A stretch of DNA of 64,000 bases from Anaerofustis stercorihominis (lineage in GTDB: Bacteria > Bacillota > Clostridia > Eubacteriales > Anaerofustaceae), in the NCBI RefSeq assembly GCF_024623185.1, contig NZ_JANJZK010000008.1, positions 41,054 to 105,053 on the forward strand. The letters run 5' to 3'. Positions 48,904 through 56,827 of the stretch are shown here, piece after piece. Every line of letters begins with the position of its first letter. The stretch's first letter is position 1. The position numbers and the translations under genes were made by a program. The notes beneath the pieces are model-generated. The model was not told the DNA's origin and made no database searches. It saw only the letters and a list, made by a program, of their open reading frames with translations.

Positions 48904-48940
48904 GGGGCGCGGAATCTCGCGAAGCGAGGCGTAGTGCCCC
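48904..48940 (+). repeat. 37-bp dispersed hairpin element, copy 5
   Basis: Forward copy; inner stem CTCGC GAA GCGAG, a third stem variant that keeps pairing. It lies ~55 bp after a terminator, between convergent genes. Confidence 0.9.
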
Positions 48941-48958
48941 GAGGCGGGGAGTATCAAA

Positions 48959-49831
48959 TTACAAATTCCTTGAATATTTATATATCCCTTCTATTGCCTG
49001 TTCATTATTATCCGTCTGCACACAGCCCAGCTTGTTTTTAGGCTTGAAACTTCCGTGGAAGTCGCTTCCGCAGGTATAGAATAGTCCGTTATCAACGGCG
49101 TATTTTCTGTACATTTCGCTTTGTTCTTCTGTGTGGGATGTATAGTAGGCTTCCACTCCTTTTATCCCATACTCTTTGAGTTCATCTAAGATATGTATTT
49201 CGTCTTTTATATCCACTCCCGGGTGAGCTATGACCGGAACTCCTCCCGCATTTATTATCACTTTTATAAGGTGTTCGCTTGAGGGCATATAGGTCGGAGC
49301 GTATAATTCTTTTCCCACTCCGAAGGCTTCTCTTGAAAGGGTGATGATACTGTCGATATCGTCTGTAAGACCGTGTACCAGTCTATGATTTCTGTTTTCT
49401 TCTTCAATGAGTATTGCATGTATATAAGCCGAAAGCAGAGGTATATCTCCCGTAGCGTAGTCGAATACTTCTTTTTCTTCTATTTTAAGTCCTTTGCTTC
49501 TTATTAGGTCTATTTGTTTTTTTACGCCTTCTTTTCTGCCTTTCCAAATCTTTGCTATTTCTTCATTCAGTGCTTCGTCTTTTATATCTATACCATACCC
49601 CAGCATATGAAGGAGTTTGCCCTTATGAGAGACGAATATTTCCGCTGCGGGTATGACCGTGATGTCTTTGTATTTTGCGTAGTCGAGAGCATTTTGTACG
49701 TTATCTATGCTTTCGTGGTCCGCAATGGCTATGTATTTAAGATCTTCTTTTATTGACATATCTATTATGTCACTTACACTTACTTCCCCGTCGGAGCTGG
49801 CATTTGAATGAATGTGCAAATCTACTTTCAT
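48959..49831 (-). CDS. PHP-domain phosphoesterase
   Basis: A 290-residue metal-dependent phosphoesterase of the PHP family (YciV/TrpH-like group, whose E. coli member trims RNA 5' ends and 3',5'-nucleotides). Metal ligands: VDLHIHSNASSDG (~3-15), AIADHESID (~35-43), a Glu in IPAAEIFV, IAHPG (~200) and CGSDFHG (~255). It overlaps mtaB by 4 bp (ATGA), so translation is coupled; this pairing with a tRNA-modifying enzyme is suggestive but the substrate is unproven. Confidence 0.9.
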   Translation of the reverse strand: MKVDLHIHSNASSDGEVSVSDIIDMSIKEDLKYIAIADHESIDNVQNALDYAKYKDITVIPAAEIFVSHKGKLLHMLGYGIDIKDEALNEEIAKIWKGRKEGVKKQIDLIRSKGLKIEEKEVFDYATGDIPLLSAYIHAILIEEENRNHRLVHGLTDDIDSIITLSREAFGVGKELYAPTYMPSSEHLIKVIINAGGVPVIAHPGVDIKDEIHILDELKEYGIKGVEAYYTSHTEEQSEMYRKYAVDNGLFYTCGSDFHGSFKPKNKLGCVQTDNNEQAIEGIYKYSRNL

Positions 49832-51111
49832 ATTATTTCACCCCTTAAATGTGTCGGTGTTTTTTCTGTTATTCTGACATCGACTATTTTATTGAATATA
49901 TCTTTATCGCTTTTTACTTCCACATATATGTAGTTTTCGCTGTAGCCCTCGTACATATCATCATTGAGCTTCTTTTCTATAAGTACTTTTTCTCTTTTTC
50001 CTATCATATCATCAAGGAAGTCTTCTCTTTTGTTTTCCATTACTTCTTTAAGTTCTTTTGCCCTTTTGGACTTGACTTCTTTTGTGATTTGATTGTTCAT
50101 TTCGCTTGCGGGCGTACCGTGCTTTGGAGAATAAGGGAAAATATGTACATACGAAAAGCCGACCTTATCGGTAAACTCTTTTGTTATTTCAAAATCTTCG
50201 TCTGTTTCGTTCGGGAAGCCCACTATTATATCCGTGGTTATCCCCGGATCATCGAAGTATTTTCTTACTCTCTGTACTATTTCCATATACTCTTCTGTTG
50301 TATATTTTCTGTTCATTTCCTTTAAAGTCTTATCACAGCCGCTTTGGAGGGATATATGAAAATGAGGGCAGAATGATTTAAGCTTACTGAGCCTATTTAG
50401 GAATGTATCCGTTAGCAGTTTAGGCTCCAAGGACCCCAGCCTTATTCTGTCTATTTTATTTTCTTTATCTATAAGTTCCAACAGGTCTATCAGGTTCTCT
50501 CCCGTATCCGCTTTATACGAAGCTACGTGTATTCCCGTTATCACTACTTCTCTGTACCCCTTTTTGCTTAAAGCGTCGATTTGCGACAGTACCTTTTCCA
50601 CACTTGCATTTTTAAGGACACCTCTGGCATAGGGGATGATACAGTATGTGCAAAACATGTTGCAGCCGTCCTGTACCTTTATGAATGCTCTGCTTTTACC
50701 GTCGTATGTGGTGATACCGACTTTATCGAATTCTCTGCTGTCTTCTTCCAGATTATATACTTTACTTTGTTTTTCTTTGAACTGATTTATGTAGTCGATT
50801 ATTTTTTCTCTTTTATGCGTACCGCAGACTATATCCGCACTGTCTACCTTCTTTGCTTCTTCGAAGTTACTCTCGGCGAAGCAGCCTGTCAGTACCGTTA
50901 TGGCATTTTCGTTTTGTTTTTTAAGTCTTCTTACTATCTGCTTGCTTTTTCTTTCGCTTTCGTTTGTTACCGCACAGGTATTTATAATATAAACATCAGC
51001 CTTTTCATGGGCATCTACTATTTCGTATCCGTTTGTCTTAAATAATTCGATCATCGTTTGAGTGTCGTAGCTGTTTACTCTGCACCCAAGTGTATAAAAC
51101 GCTGCTTTCAA
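49828..51111 (-). CDS. mtaB: tRNA t6A37 methylthiotransferase MtaB
   Basis: A 427-residue radical-SAM enzyme converting t6A to ms2t6A at position 37 of tRNA-Lys. The N-terminal UPF0004 domain binds one 4Fe-4S cluster through cysteines in LGCRVNSYDT, INTCAVTN and LTGCFAES. The radical-SAM core has the C-x3-C-x2-C motif in CNMFCTYCIIPYARG (~residue 140), and a TRAM-like domain occupies the last ~60 residues. The LGCRVN start rather than YGCQMN separates MtaB from MiaB. It is the first gene of an operon with the PHP gene. Confidence 0.93.
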   Translation of the reverse strand: MKAAFYTLGCRVNSYDTQTMIELFKTNGYEIVDAHEKADVYIINTCAVTNESERKSKQIVRRLKKQNENAITVLTGCFAESNFEEAKKVDSADIVCGTHKREKIIDYINQFKEKQSKVYNLEEDSREFDKVGITTYDGKSRAFIKVQDGCNMFCTYCIIPYARGVLKNASVEKVLSQIDALSKKGYREVVITGIHVASYKADTGENLIDLLELIDKENKIDRIRLGSLEPKLLTDTFLNRLSKLKSFCPHFHISLQSGCDKTLKEMNRKYTTEEYMEIVQRVRKYFDDPGITTDIIVGFPNETDEDFEITKEFTDKVGFSYVHIFPYSPKHGTPASEMNNQITKEVKSKRAKELKEVMENKREDFLDDMIGKREKVLIEKKLNDDMYEGYSENYIYVEVKSDKDIFNKIVDVRITEKTPTHLRGEII

Positions 51112-51243
51112 TTATTTTCTCCTTTAAAGTGATTTTATTTATTATATCATAAAATGACCTTGATTGTAATATATATTAATTGTCCATGTGTGACATTTGT
51201 AATATTTTTAAGTAAAATATTATTACAAAAGAGTAGAAATTTG

Positions 51244-51271
51244 TTGATTATTTTGATATTAGTGATATAAT
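51244..51271 (+). promoter_or_regulatory. promoter of the zinc alcohol dehydrogenase gene
   Basis: TTGATT (51244-51249), 16-bp spacer, extended -10 TGA-TATAAT (51266-51271). Confidence 0.55.
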
Positions 51272-51305
51272 GAAATTAATCAATAAACGTATATGAAGGA
51301 GAAAA

Positions 51306-52352
51306 ATGATGAGCAAAATGAAAAGAGCGGTTTTATACGACCCTGAAGACTTAAGAATCGAAGAAGCCGAAATCCCCGTACCGGGACCGGGTGATGTAGT
51401 TATCAAGAACGAAGTATCACTTACATGCGGAACTGACGTTAAGAGTTATAAGAGGGGTTATCCTCTAATGACACCTCCGTTCCCTTTGGGGCACGAAGCC
51501 AGCGGTACCGTTTATGCGGTAGGCGAAGGTGTGACCAAATTCAAAGTGGGAGACAGAGTAGTATCTCACAACTCTGCACCTTGTCATGAATGTTATTACT
51601 GTAAAAAAGGACTTCATTCAATGTGTGAAGATCTCATAATCAACAACAGTAAAAACGGTGCATATGCACAGTATCAGCTTATTCCATCAAGGATAGTAAA
51701 ACAAAACATGTTCCATATCCCCGAAGATATGAGCTACAAACAAGCGGCACTCTTAGAACCATTCTCATGTGCGGTTTACGGTACTGCAAATGTTCCCGTG
51801 GAACAAGGGGATTATGTAGTAGTAAACGGCTGCGGTCCTATCGGACTTATGTTCATAAGACTTCTTTATTTAAAGGGAGCCAGAGTAATCGCATGTGATA
51901 TGAGCGAAAAGAGACTTGAGACAGCTAAGAAGCTCGGTGCGTATGATTTGGTAGATATAAGCAAAGTAGATGACCAAATAGAAGCGGTAAAGGCTCTTAC
52001 TCCCGAAGGAAGAGGCGTTGACGTTGCTGTGGAAGCTACGGGGCTTGCAAAAGTTTGGGAACTTACTACGCAAATGGCAAGACCGGGCGGATTTGTTCTT
52101 TGCTTCGGCGGAACAAAAGCAGGAGATACCGTTACTATAGATACAAAATTACTTCACTACAGTCAAATCACGATAAAAGGTGTTTTCCATACTACACCTC
52201 TATACGTAAACCAAGCATTTGAACTATTAAAAATGCATGCTATAGATGAAAAAGATTTTATTCAAAACGAATATAAACTTGATGATGTTGAAAAGGCTCT
52301 TATAGAGCATTCAAAAGGCGGAGTTATCAAAAACTTCATTACATATAATTAA
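51306..52352 (+). CDS. Zinc-dependent medium-chain alcohol/polyol dehydrogenase
   Basis: A 348-residue MDR-family NAD(P)-dependent dehydrogenase. Catalytic zinc ligands: Cys in LTCGTDVKSY (~41) and His-Glu in PLGHEASG (~65). The structural zinc loop has four cysteines, CHECYYCKKGLHSMC (C-x2-C-x2-C-x7-C). The cofactor motif is VNGCGPIGLMFIRL (~177-190). The nearest types are threonine, sorbitol or galactitol-like dehydrogenases; the substrate cannot be fixed. It is monocistronic, with AAGGAG upstream of tandem ATGs (51306, 51309) and a strong terminator. Confidence 0.9.
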   Translation: MMSKMKRAVLYDPEDLRIEEAEIPVPGPGDVVIKNEVSLTCGTDVKSYKRGYPLMTPPFPLGHEASGTVYAVGEGVTKFKVGDRVVSHNSAPCHECYYCKKGLHSMCEDLIINNSKNGAYAQYQLIPSRIVKQNMFHIPEDMSYKQAALLEPFSCAVYGTANVPVEQGDYVVVNGCGPIGLMFIRLLYLKGARVIACDMSEKRLETAKKLGAYDLVDISKVDDQIEAVKALTPEGRGVDVAVEATGLAKVWELTTQMARPGGFVLCFGGTKAGDTVTIDTKLLHYSQITIKGVFHTTPLYVNQAFELLKMHAIDEKDFIQNEYKLDDVEKALIEHSKGGVIKNFITYN

Positions 52353-52370
52353 AGCCTATTTGTTTCTTTT

Positions 52371-52402
52371 AAAAGACCTCGGTTATTTCCGAGGTCTTTT
52401 TT
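52371..52402. terminator. bidirectional terminator behind the dehydrogenase gene
   Basis: 12-bp stem AAAAGACCTCGG / CCGAGGTCTTTT, TTATTT loop. Confidence 0.92.
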
Positions 52403-52403
52403 A

Positions 52404-52829
52404 TTATATTTGTTTTTTATATGAGAACATCTTCTCCAGTTCCTTGAGTGATTTTTTATGATGAGTATAAACTGTTTGGTAAGTCATGGATAAATCCTCT
52501 GAAATTTTTGTCCATGACTCGTAGCTCAGATAATGTTTCTTCATTATCAGCTTATCGAGCTCGTTTTCGAGGCTGTCTATCAAATCGCAGACGTCCAGTT
52601 TATGTTTATACAATGTGTTTACTTCGTTTATAAGTCTGTCACGATATATAAATAGATTTATAAGCTGGTCCTTTTGTGTAAATCCTCTTAGGTTTTTATT
52701 TGTATTTTCGCTAAATAAAAGTGGGGAAAGCCTATCAATATACATCTCGCATTCTTCTAGTTGATTTCTGGTAAAACTGATTTTTTCATTCATTAGATAA
52801 GGTTTTGATAGTTCTTTCTTTATATTCAT
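52404..52829 (-). CDS. Phage-type sigma-like HTH regulator (DUF1492/ArpU-like)
   Basis: A 141-residue protein. The N-terminal two thirds are coiled-coil-prone (RDRLINEVNTLYKHKLDVCD then LIDSLENELDKLIMKK). The C-terminal ~45 residues form a sigma-70 region-4-like HTH, YLSYESWTKISEDLSMTYQTVYTHHKKSLKEL. This layout is typical of DUF1492 proteins that control late genes in prophages and related elements. No other phage genes adjoin it, so it is an orphan, but it borders the dead toxin region, which supports past mobile DNA here. Confidence 0.8.
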   Translation of the reverse strand: MNIKKELSKPYLMNEKISFTRNQLEECEMYIDRLSPLLFSENTNKNLRGFTQKDQLINLFIYRDRLINEVNTLYKHKLDVCDLIDSLENELDKLIMKKHYLSYESWTKISEDLSMTYQTVYTHHKKSLKELEKMFSYKKQI

Positions 52830-53202
52830 GGTTTTCCTCCTTAATTTGGTATGGGTATGTATAACTACAAATCAAATAAAAGGAACTTAGATTAAATCCT
52901 ATTTAAACTTAAATAAGTCCCGGAAAATTTATGTAAAATTTTCTAGATTATGGTAGCATATTTGTAACCTAAAAATATATAAAGTTTAGAAAAAAAATGA
53001 ATTTTGTCAATTTTTGTTTAATCTTATATTAAAAAAAGATTTGTTATTGTGAAATTATTTTTAAATAATTTATTCATTTTAAGTTTTTATTATGTTTGTG
53101 TGAGTTTTGAATTGAAAAGTTAAAAGGTTTTAATCTGTGCCGTAATAGAGAAAAGGATTTTTATTTGAATATTTGAACGAGTTAATCTTGAGAGTATTAT
53201 AG
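52830..53202. other. gene-free AT-rich stretch
   Basis: Between the phage-type regulator and the toxin remnant. I see no coding frame or clear structure in it apart from the regulator's own RBS (GGAGG, minus strand, ~52840). Confidence 0.5.
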
Positions 53203-53443
53203 GGCAGTGTCCGATATTTGACTTACTTAGCAAATGATGATAAGTACTATAGAGGAGTAGACAGCAGATATGGGAATACTTGGCACTTAAAAAAAATTAA
53301 AAGACGGAAGGCAGATGTGGACAGAAAGTAGAAGCGGAAAATTAAATGATGGTGGGATTAATAAATCTCCTCGAAATTGGGATCCTGAAACAGGTTATAA
53401 GAAAAATTTACCATTAAGAAAAAATAGAAAAAGAGGTAAGTAA
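53203..53443 (+). pseudogene. C-terminal remnant of a polymorphic toxin (frameshifted)
   Basis: Two overlapping frames join into one sensible sequence. The first reads GSVRYLTYLANDDKYYRG and VDSRYGNTWHLKK. Removing one A from the A8 run at 53289-53296 continues as LKDGRQMWTESRSGKLNDGG then INKSPRNWDPETGYKK, ending at TAA 53441-53443. The compact D-G-x-Q-x-W...NGG(I)N...WDPETG style is typical of secreted nuclease-like toxin tips of polymorphic toxin systems. The N-terminal export and repeat regions are gone. The stop lies 2 bp before an immunity-like gene, the standard toxin-immunity arrangement. The exact toxin family is not identified. Confidence 0.68.
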
Positions 53444-53445
53444 TA

Positions 53446-53820
53446 ATGAATACTTTTGAAATATATACTCAGATGTTTTATGCACTAAATGATGAATGGC
53501 ATCATAACCATAATGAAGCGTTGGAAAATTATTTGGGTTTATTAAATCCAGTTACAAGAGATGGAAATGACTCTTCCGATCCGTCACTATATTTTACATT
53601 TAAAATGGCATATAGGGATTATGGAAGCGATAAGGATTACGGATATTATTTTGTTAAGGAATTTTTAAAGAGATTAGGAAAATCATTTTTAATAAATGCG
53701 TTTAATAATATGGAAAAGGAAGATTGGATAGGGTTTTTCGAAGATTATTTGAATGAAGAACATAAAGGCAGTGATATCCCCGAGCATAGCATAAACAATA
53801 TGCTAAAAAAAGAAAGTTAG
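53446..53820 (+). CDS. putative immunity protein, first of a tandem paralogous pair
   Basis: A 124-residue acidic, aromatic-rich cytoplasmic protein. It shares its whole layout with the next gene: start MN(T/S)FE, a D(N/P)SxDPSLYFTFKMAYRDY-like block, a KKEDWIGFFEDYLN block and an ending HKGSDI. Small acidic proteins of this kind directly behind toxin tips usually act as antidotes that bind the toxin. It begins 2 bp after the toxin remnant, with AGAGGT as RBS, and its stop abuts the next ATG. Immunity function is inferred from position and composition; I cannot name a Pfam family. Confidence 0.72.
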   Translation: MNTFEIYTQMFYALNDEWHHNHNEALENYLGLLNPVTRDGNDSSDPSLYFTFKMAYRDYGSDKDYGYYFVKEFLKRLGKSFLINAFNNMEKEDWIGFFEDYLNEEHKGSDIPEHSINNMLKKES

Positions 53821-54171
53821 ATGAACAGTTTTGAAATGTTTGTTTTGATGTACTATTTTGTAGATTATATGACTATGGGAAGATACGACGATATCATTCT
53901 CGACTATTTGGGAGACTGTAATCCTTATTTGTTTTTGGATAACGGTTCTGCAGACCCTGCAGTCTACAGCGATTTTAAAAAAGCATATGAAGGATGTGAA
54001 GATAAGGGAAAGTTTGGGTATAATGTAATAATGTCATATGACGAGGATATAGAAGAATATTATCAAAATGATATAAAGCCTATAATAAAGAGTATAAAAA
54101 AAGAAGACTGGATATACTGGGCTATAGATTATCTTTCTTATCCGCATAAGGGGATGGATATTGAGAAGTAA
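53821..54171 (+). CDS. putative immunity protein, second of a tandem paralogous pair
   Basis: A 116-residue paralog of the preceding protein: MNSFEMFVLMYYFVDYM, NGSADPAVYSDFKKAYEG, IKKEDWIYWAIDYL and PHKGMDI align with its partner, but overall identity is low, so the duplication is old or the copies came from different toxin modules. The ATG follows the previous stop codon with no gap. Kept intact while the toxin is dead, the pair may protect against toxins of neighbouring strains. A terminator follows at 54220. Confidence 0.7.
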   Translation: MNSFEMFVLMYYFVDYMTMGRYDDIILDYLGDCNPYLFLDNGSADPAVYSDFKKAYEGCEDKGKFGYNVIMSYDEDIEEYYQNDIKPIIKSIKKEDWIYWAIDYLSYPHKGMDIEK

Positions 54172-54219
54172 GATATATATGACTAGGTTTTATAAAGAAG
54201 ATTATCATGATTTAAATTC

Positions 54220-54247
54220 AAAGGAGATGTTTTTTGTCTCCTTTTTA
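54220..54247 (+). terminator. terminator of the immunity-gene pair
   Basis: AAAGGAGA / TCTCCTTT with a nine-base T-rich loop and T-run. Confidence 0.8.
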
Positions 54248-54414
54248 TGTAAAAATTTTAAAGAATGTTTTTTGTTACTTAACAGTTTTTGTATAAGATA
54301 TGAGTTTTTTATGGTAGTGTTAATATTATCAGTATATTGGGTAAAAAAAGAAAAGTTTCTAAAGTTATTCATTTTGTTAAAATGAAAAATATAAAATGTT
54401 AAATGATTTTCAAT

Positions 54415-54450
54415 AAAAAAGACCCGCCTAAAGGCGAGCCTTTTTATTTA
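54415..54450 (-). terminator. terminator of cotJABC
   Basis: GGCTCGCC-TTTA-GGCGGGTC imperfect stem plus T6 on the minus strand. Confidence 0.75.
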
Positions 54451-54462
54451 GTTTACTAATAA

Positions 54463-55035
54463 CTAAAATACTTTCTTTCTTGCTTTGTCTTCCTGAACAA
54501 GTCTTAGGACTTCGCCGAAACGCTGAAAATGAACTACTTCTCTTTCTCTTAAAAATCTTAGAGTATTTTTAAGAAGAGGATCGTCTGTCATTTTGATTAG
54601 GTTTTCGTAAGTTATCCTTGCTTTTTGTTCCGCGTCCATATCTTCGTACATATCGACTTCTGCGTCTCCCTTTGAGCCGATATATGCAGCCGTCCAAGGA
54701 ACACCGTCCACATTTAAATAGAATGGGTTGCAGCCGTGTTCTATATTGTAACCTGCAAGACCGCTTTCGATAAGTTCGTCTTTTGTTGCACCTTCTACAA
54801 GCTTAGAGAATATGGTACCTATCATTTCAAGATGTCCCAGTTCTTCGCTTCCGATATCGGTTAGTATAGCCGTACCTTCTTTTAAAGGCATGTTAAATCT
54901 TTGAGTAAGATATCTCAGAGATGCACCTAGTTCTCCGTCCGGTCCGCCGTATTGAGTTAGGACGTTTTTAGCCATTTTTAAGTCTTTTCCCGATACTTCA
55001 ACGGGATGCTGTAACATTTTTTTATAAACCCACAT
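54463..55035 (-). CDS. cotJC: Spore coat protein CotJC (manganese-catalase-like)
   Basis: A 190-residue four-helix-bundle protein of the manganese catalase family found in the spore coat. Metal-site residues occur in ILTDIGSEELGHLEMI (Glu, Glu, His) and REREVVHFQRFGEVL (Glu, His). The start MWVYKKMLQHPVEV is characteristic. It is the last gene of cotJABC; its ATG overlaps the cotJB stop (TAATG). The operon is normally expressed in the mother cell under sigma-E/K. Together with spoIIP it marks the host as a spore former. Confidence 0.95.
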   Translation of the reverse strand: MWVYKKMLQHPVEVSGKDLKMAKNVLTQYGGPDGELGASLRYLTQRFNMPLKEGTAILTDIGSEELGHLEMIGTIFSKLVEGATKDELIESGLAGYNIEHGCNPFYLNVDGVPWTAAYIGSKGDAEVDMYEDMDAEQKARITYENLIKMTDDPLLKNTLRFLREREVVHFQRFGEVLRLVQEDKARKKVF

Positions 55036-55376
55036 TATTTATCTTCCTCCCAATCCATATTTTGAGCGGCCCAAGGACCTTCTATATAGTGCCAAAATCC
55101 TGTTGATATACCTGTGTTATCGATAGGATTGTTGAATTTTTCATAAGCTTCGTTAGCTTCTTTTAGTTTCTTTGAATATTCGTTGTGTCTGTCTAAAACC
55201 ACAGTATCGTTTGGATGAGTATCCAAGTATAATGCGGTATCCTGTGCTGCGAAAGTATACATCTTTATATCGTGATAAATTTCCTGCATTGTTTTATTGT
55301 TTACAGAGTTGTTGTTATCTTCAATAATGTCGTTGTCAGTTGGACCTGAACAACCGCATCCTAAATCTATTTGCAT
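55035..55376 (-). CDS. cotJB: Spore coat protein CotJB
   Basis: A 113-residue protein. The C-terminal ~80 residues are the CotJB domain (YHDIKMYTFAAQDTALYLDT then HPNDTVVLDRH, ending GPWAAQNMDWEEDK). The N-terminal ~30 residues, with CGCSG and a run of Asp/Asn, are an extension beyond the usual ~85-residue CotJB. It overlaps cotJA by 10 bp, and translation of all three genes appears coupled. Role: assembly or placement of CotJC in the coat. Confidence 0.92.
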   Translation of the reverse strand: MQIDLGCGCSGPTDNDIIEDNNNSVNNKTMQEIYHDIKMYTFAAQDTALYLDTHPNDTVVLDRHNEYSKKLKEANEAYEKFNNPIDNTGISTGFWHYIEGPWAAQNMDWEEDK

Positions 55377-55561
55377 ATTACGTCACTCCCTTTTACATTT
55401 CCTTCAAATGGTGAATATAAAGCTTCAAACATTGTTCCGTGTCTCATTAGTCCTTCATGTGCAGAGTACATATCCGTATTCATTTGAAACGGTACATATG
55501 CATTCGCTACCTTTGGAACTAAAGGCATGTATGGAACTAATGGTTTATAATTATTTGCCAA
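55367..55561 (-). CDS. cotJA: Spore coat-associated protein CotJA
   Basis: A 64-residue proline- and tyrosine-rich protein with the family pattern VPYMPLVPKVANAYVPFQ, then MYSAHEGLMRHGTMFEALYSPF. The start is TTG, with GGAGG 8 bp upstream on the minus strand. Upstream, GTAAC (minus strand, 55623-55627) and AATATATTA (55598-55606) are 16 bp apart and loosely fit a mother-cell sigma-E/K promoter; this is weak evidence. First gene of the cotJABC operon. Confidence 0.92.
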   Translation of the reverse strand: MANNYKPLVPYMPLVPKVANAYVPFQMNTDMYSAHEGLMRHGTMFEALYSPFEGNVKGSDVICK

Positions 55562-56266
55562 TTAAATAAGCCTCCCTTGTTAGATTCTTTTCACTATTAA
55601 TATATTCCAAAATCTAAAAAGGGTTACAAATAGGTGAAAAAGTATTAAAAAGGTAAAAATTAAAATTAAAGGCAGGATACTGTAGAATGATGATTTTTGA
55701 TGTAAGTAAAAGAATAAAATATAGTTATTTATAGAGTTATTAAAGTGTTTATATCAAAGGTAAATTTTATTGATTATATTATAAATGTTTTGTTTGTTAG
55801 GTCTTTTAAAAGGCGCCGGTAAAAAAAGGTTTCGGTAAAAAAAGATAACAAACTTTTTCTTGTGGAAATCTTGTTTAAAAAGGGTATTTTCTTCTTGTTA
55901 TTTAGGTCGGGAGAAGAAGGCTTCGGTAATATACCAAGACAAGGTTAGCGGTTTTATAGATATCTTATATCAAGTCAGAGGCTAACATACGAAAGGATTT
56001 TTGCCATGGAGGGTATCGGTAATTATAATTTTAAGTCTCTCTTTATCCTCGGCGTTTCGTTTATTATAATAAATGAAAAATAAAATAAGCTTTGCGGTAA
56101 TCATATACTTATGAAATCATCATAAATAATAATGATTTAAAATAAATATATCCGATACATATTGTTTACTTATATAAGTAAAGGGGACATATGTACTTAT
56201 AAATCCCTTTGTATAGATATATACTTCGTAATATACAGCATTGGTCGGGGCGTAGAAAAAAGAAAA
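55562..56266. other. 705-bp gene-free region upstream of cotJABC and downstream of ydeI-like gene
   Basis: Contains the cotJ promoter region at its left end. The middle has a tandem CGGTAAAAAAAG at ~55816 and ~55836 and several G-rich patches (AGGCGCCGG, GGTCGGGAGAAG, GCCATGGAGGG), unusual for this genome's intergenic DNA. I find no ORF with an RBS and no known RNA motif. An unannotated small RNA or decayed gene is possible. Confidence 0.4.
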
Positions 56267-56827
56267 TCACATGGGTTTTAAATTTTTATCAAGTCTTTCT
56301 ATCATCCATGATAATCTCTTCTCTTTTCCTTTAGCTGTTTTTGTATCGAGATATGCACGGGTGTAAGTTTTCTTTACCGATTCGGACATGTTCATAAAAT
56401 TTGAATAAGCGGTTTCGTGGTCTTTCAAGAGATAAGAAAGGCAGTCTACCTGCTCCTTTGTAATTGGAGGTGCTTTTGGCACGTCCCACTGTCCGTTTTG
56501 CTTTGCTTCTTCTATTTTCTTTCTTCCGTATTCGGTCATAAGCCCCTTTTGTTCAAGCTTTGCGGTAAGTTTTTTGTTCTTTTCGGACCACTTGCTTTTA
56601 TTTCTTCTTAAAGAAAAATATTTTTTATAAGTTTTATCGTCAATGCTTTTCATTTGTCCGTCTATCCACCCGAAGCAAAGAGCTTCTTCCAGTGCCTCAG
56701 AGGCTTTTATGGTCTGGGGACCGCCCGATTTACCAAATAACAGCCAAACTCCCATATCCGACATATGGTTTTCACTCAGCCATTTTCTAAATTCCTCTCT
56801 GTTTGCAAATGTAAGTATTTCGCTCAT
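56267..56827 (-). CDS. YdeI/OmdA-family protein
   Basis: A 186-residue cytoplasmic protein of the YdeI/OmpD-associated family: FANREEFRKWLSENHMSDMG, ASEALEEALCFGWIDGQMKS (the diagnostic ALCFGWIDG), FSLRRNKSKWSEKNKKL and the C-terminal helical ENRLDKNL-type tail (MIERLDKNLKPM). Some bacterial members are linked to peptide or stress resistance, but no biochemical activity is established. RBS AAGGAAA precedes the ATG. It is monocistronic, with large gene-free flanks on both sides. Confidence 0.9.
   Translation of the reverse strand: MSEILTFANREEFRKWLSENHMSDMGVWLLFGKSGGPQTIKASEALEEALCFGWIDGQMKSIDDKTYKKYFSLRRNKSKWSEKNKKLTAKLEQKGLMTEYGRKKIEEAKQNGQWDVPKAPPITKEQVDCLSYLLKDHETAYSNFMNMSESVKKTYTRAYLDTKTAKGKEKRLSWMIERLDKNLKPM

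Noticed and set aside
4905..48940. CRISPR array
   Set aside because: The five 37-bp elements are scattered, occur in both orientations and are not spaced by uniform spacers; no cas genes are present.
53280..53296. sigma-54 promoter at TGGCACTTAAAAAAAA
   Set aside because: The -24 TGGCAC is present but there is no TTGC at -12 spacing, and the site lies inside the toxin remnant's coding sequence.
54161..54385. 74-codon ORF starting at TTG inside the second immunity gene
   Set aside because: It runs through a clear terminator (54220-54247), has no RBS and a composition like translated AT-rich noncoding DNA.
55800..56050. Riboswitch upstream of cotJABC
   Set aside because: Orientation relative to cotJ is possible, but no conserved core of a known riboswitch class can be recognised.
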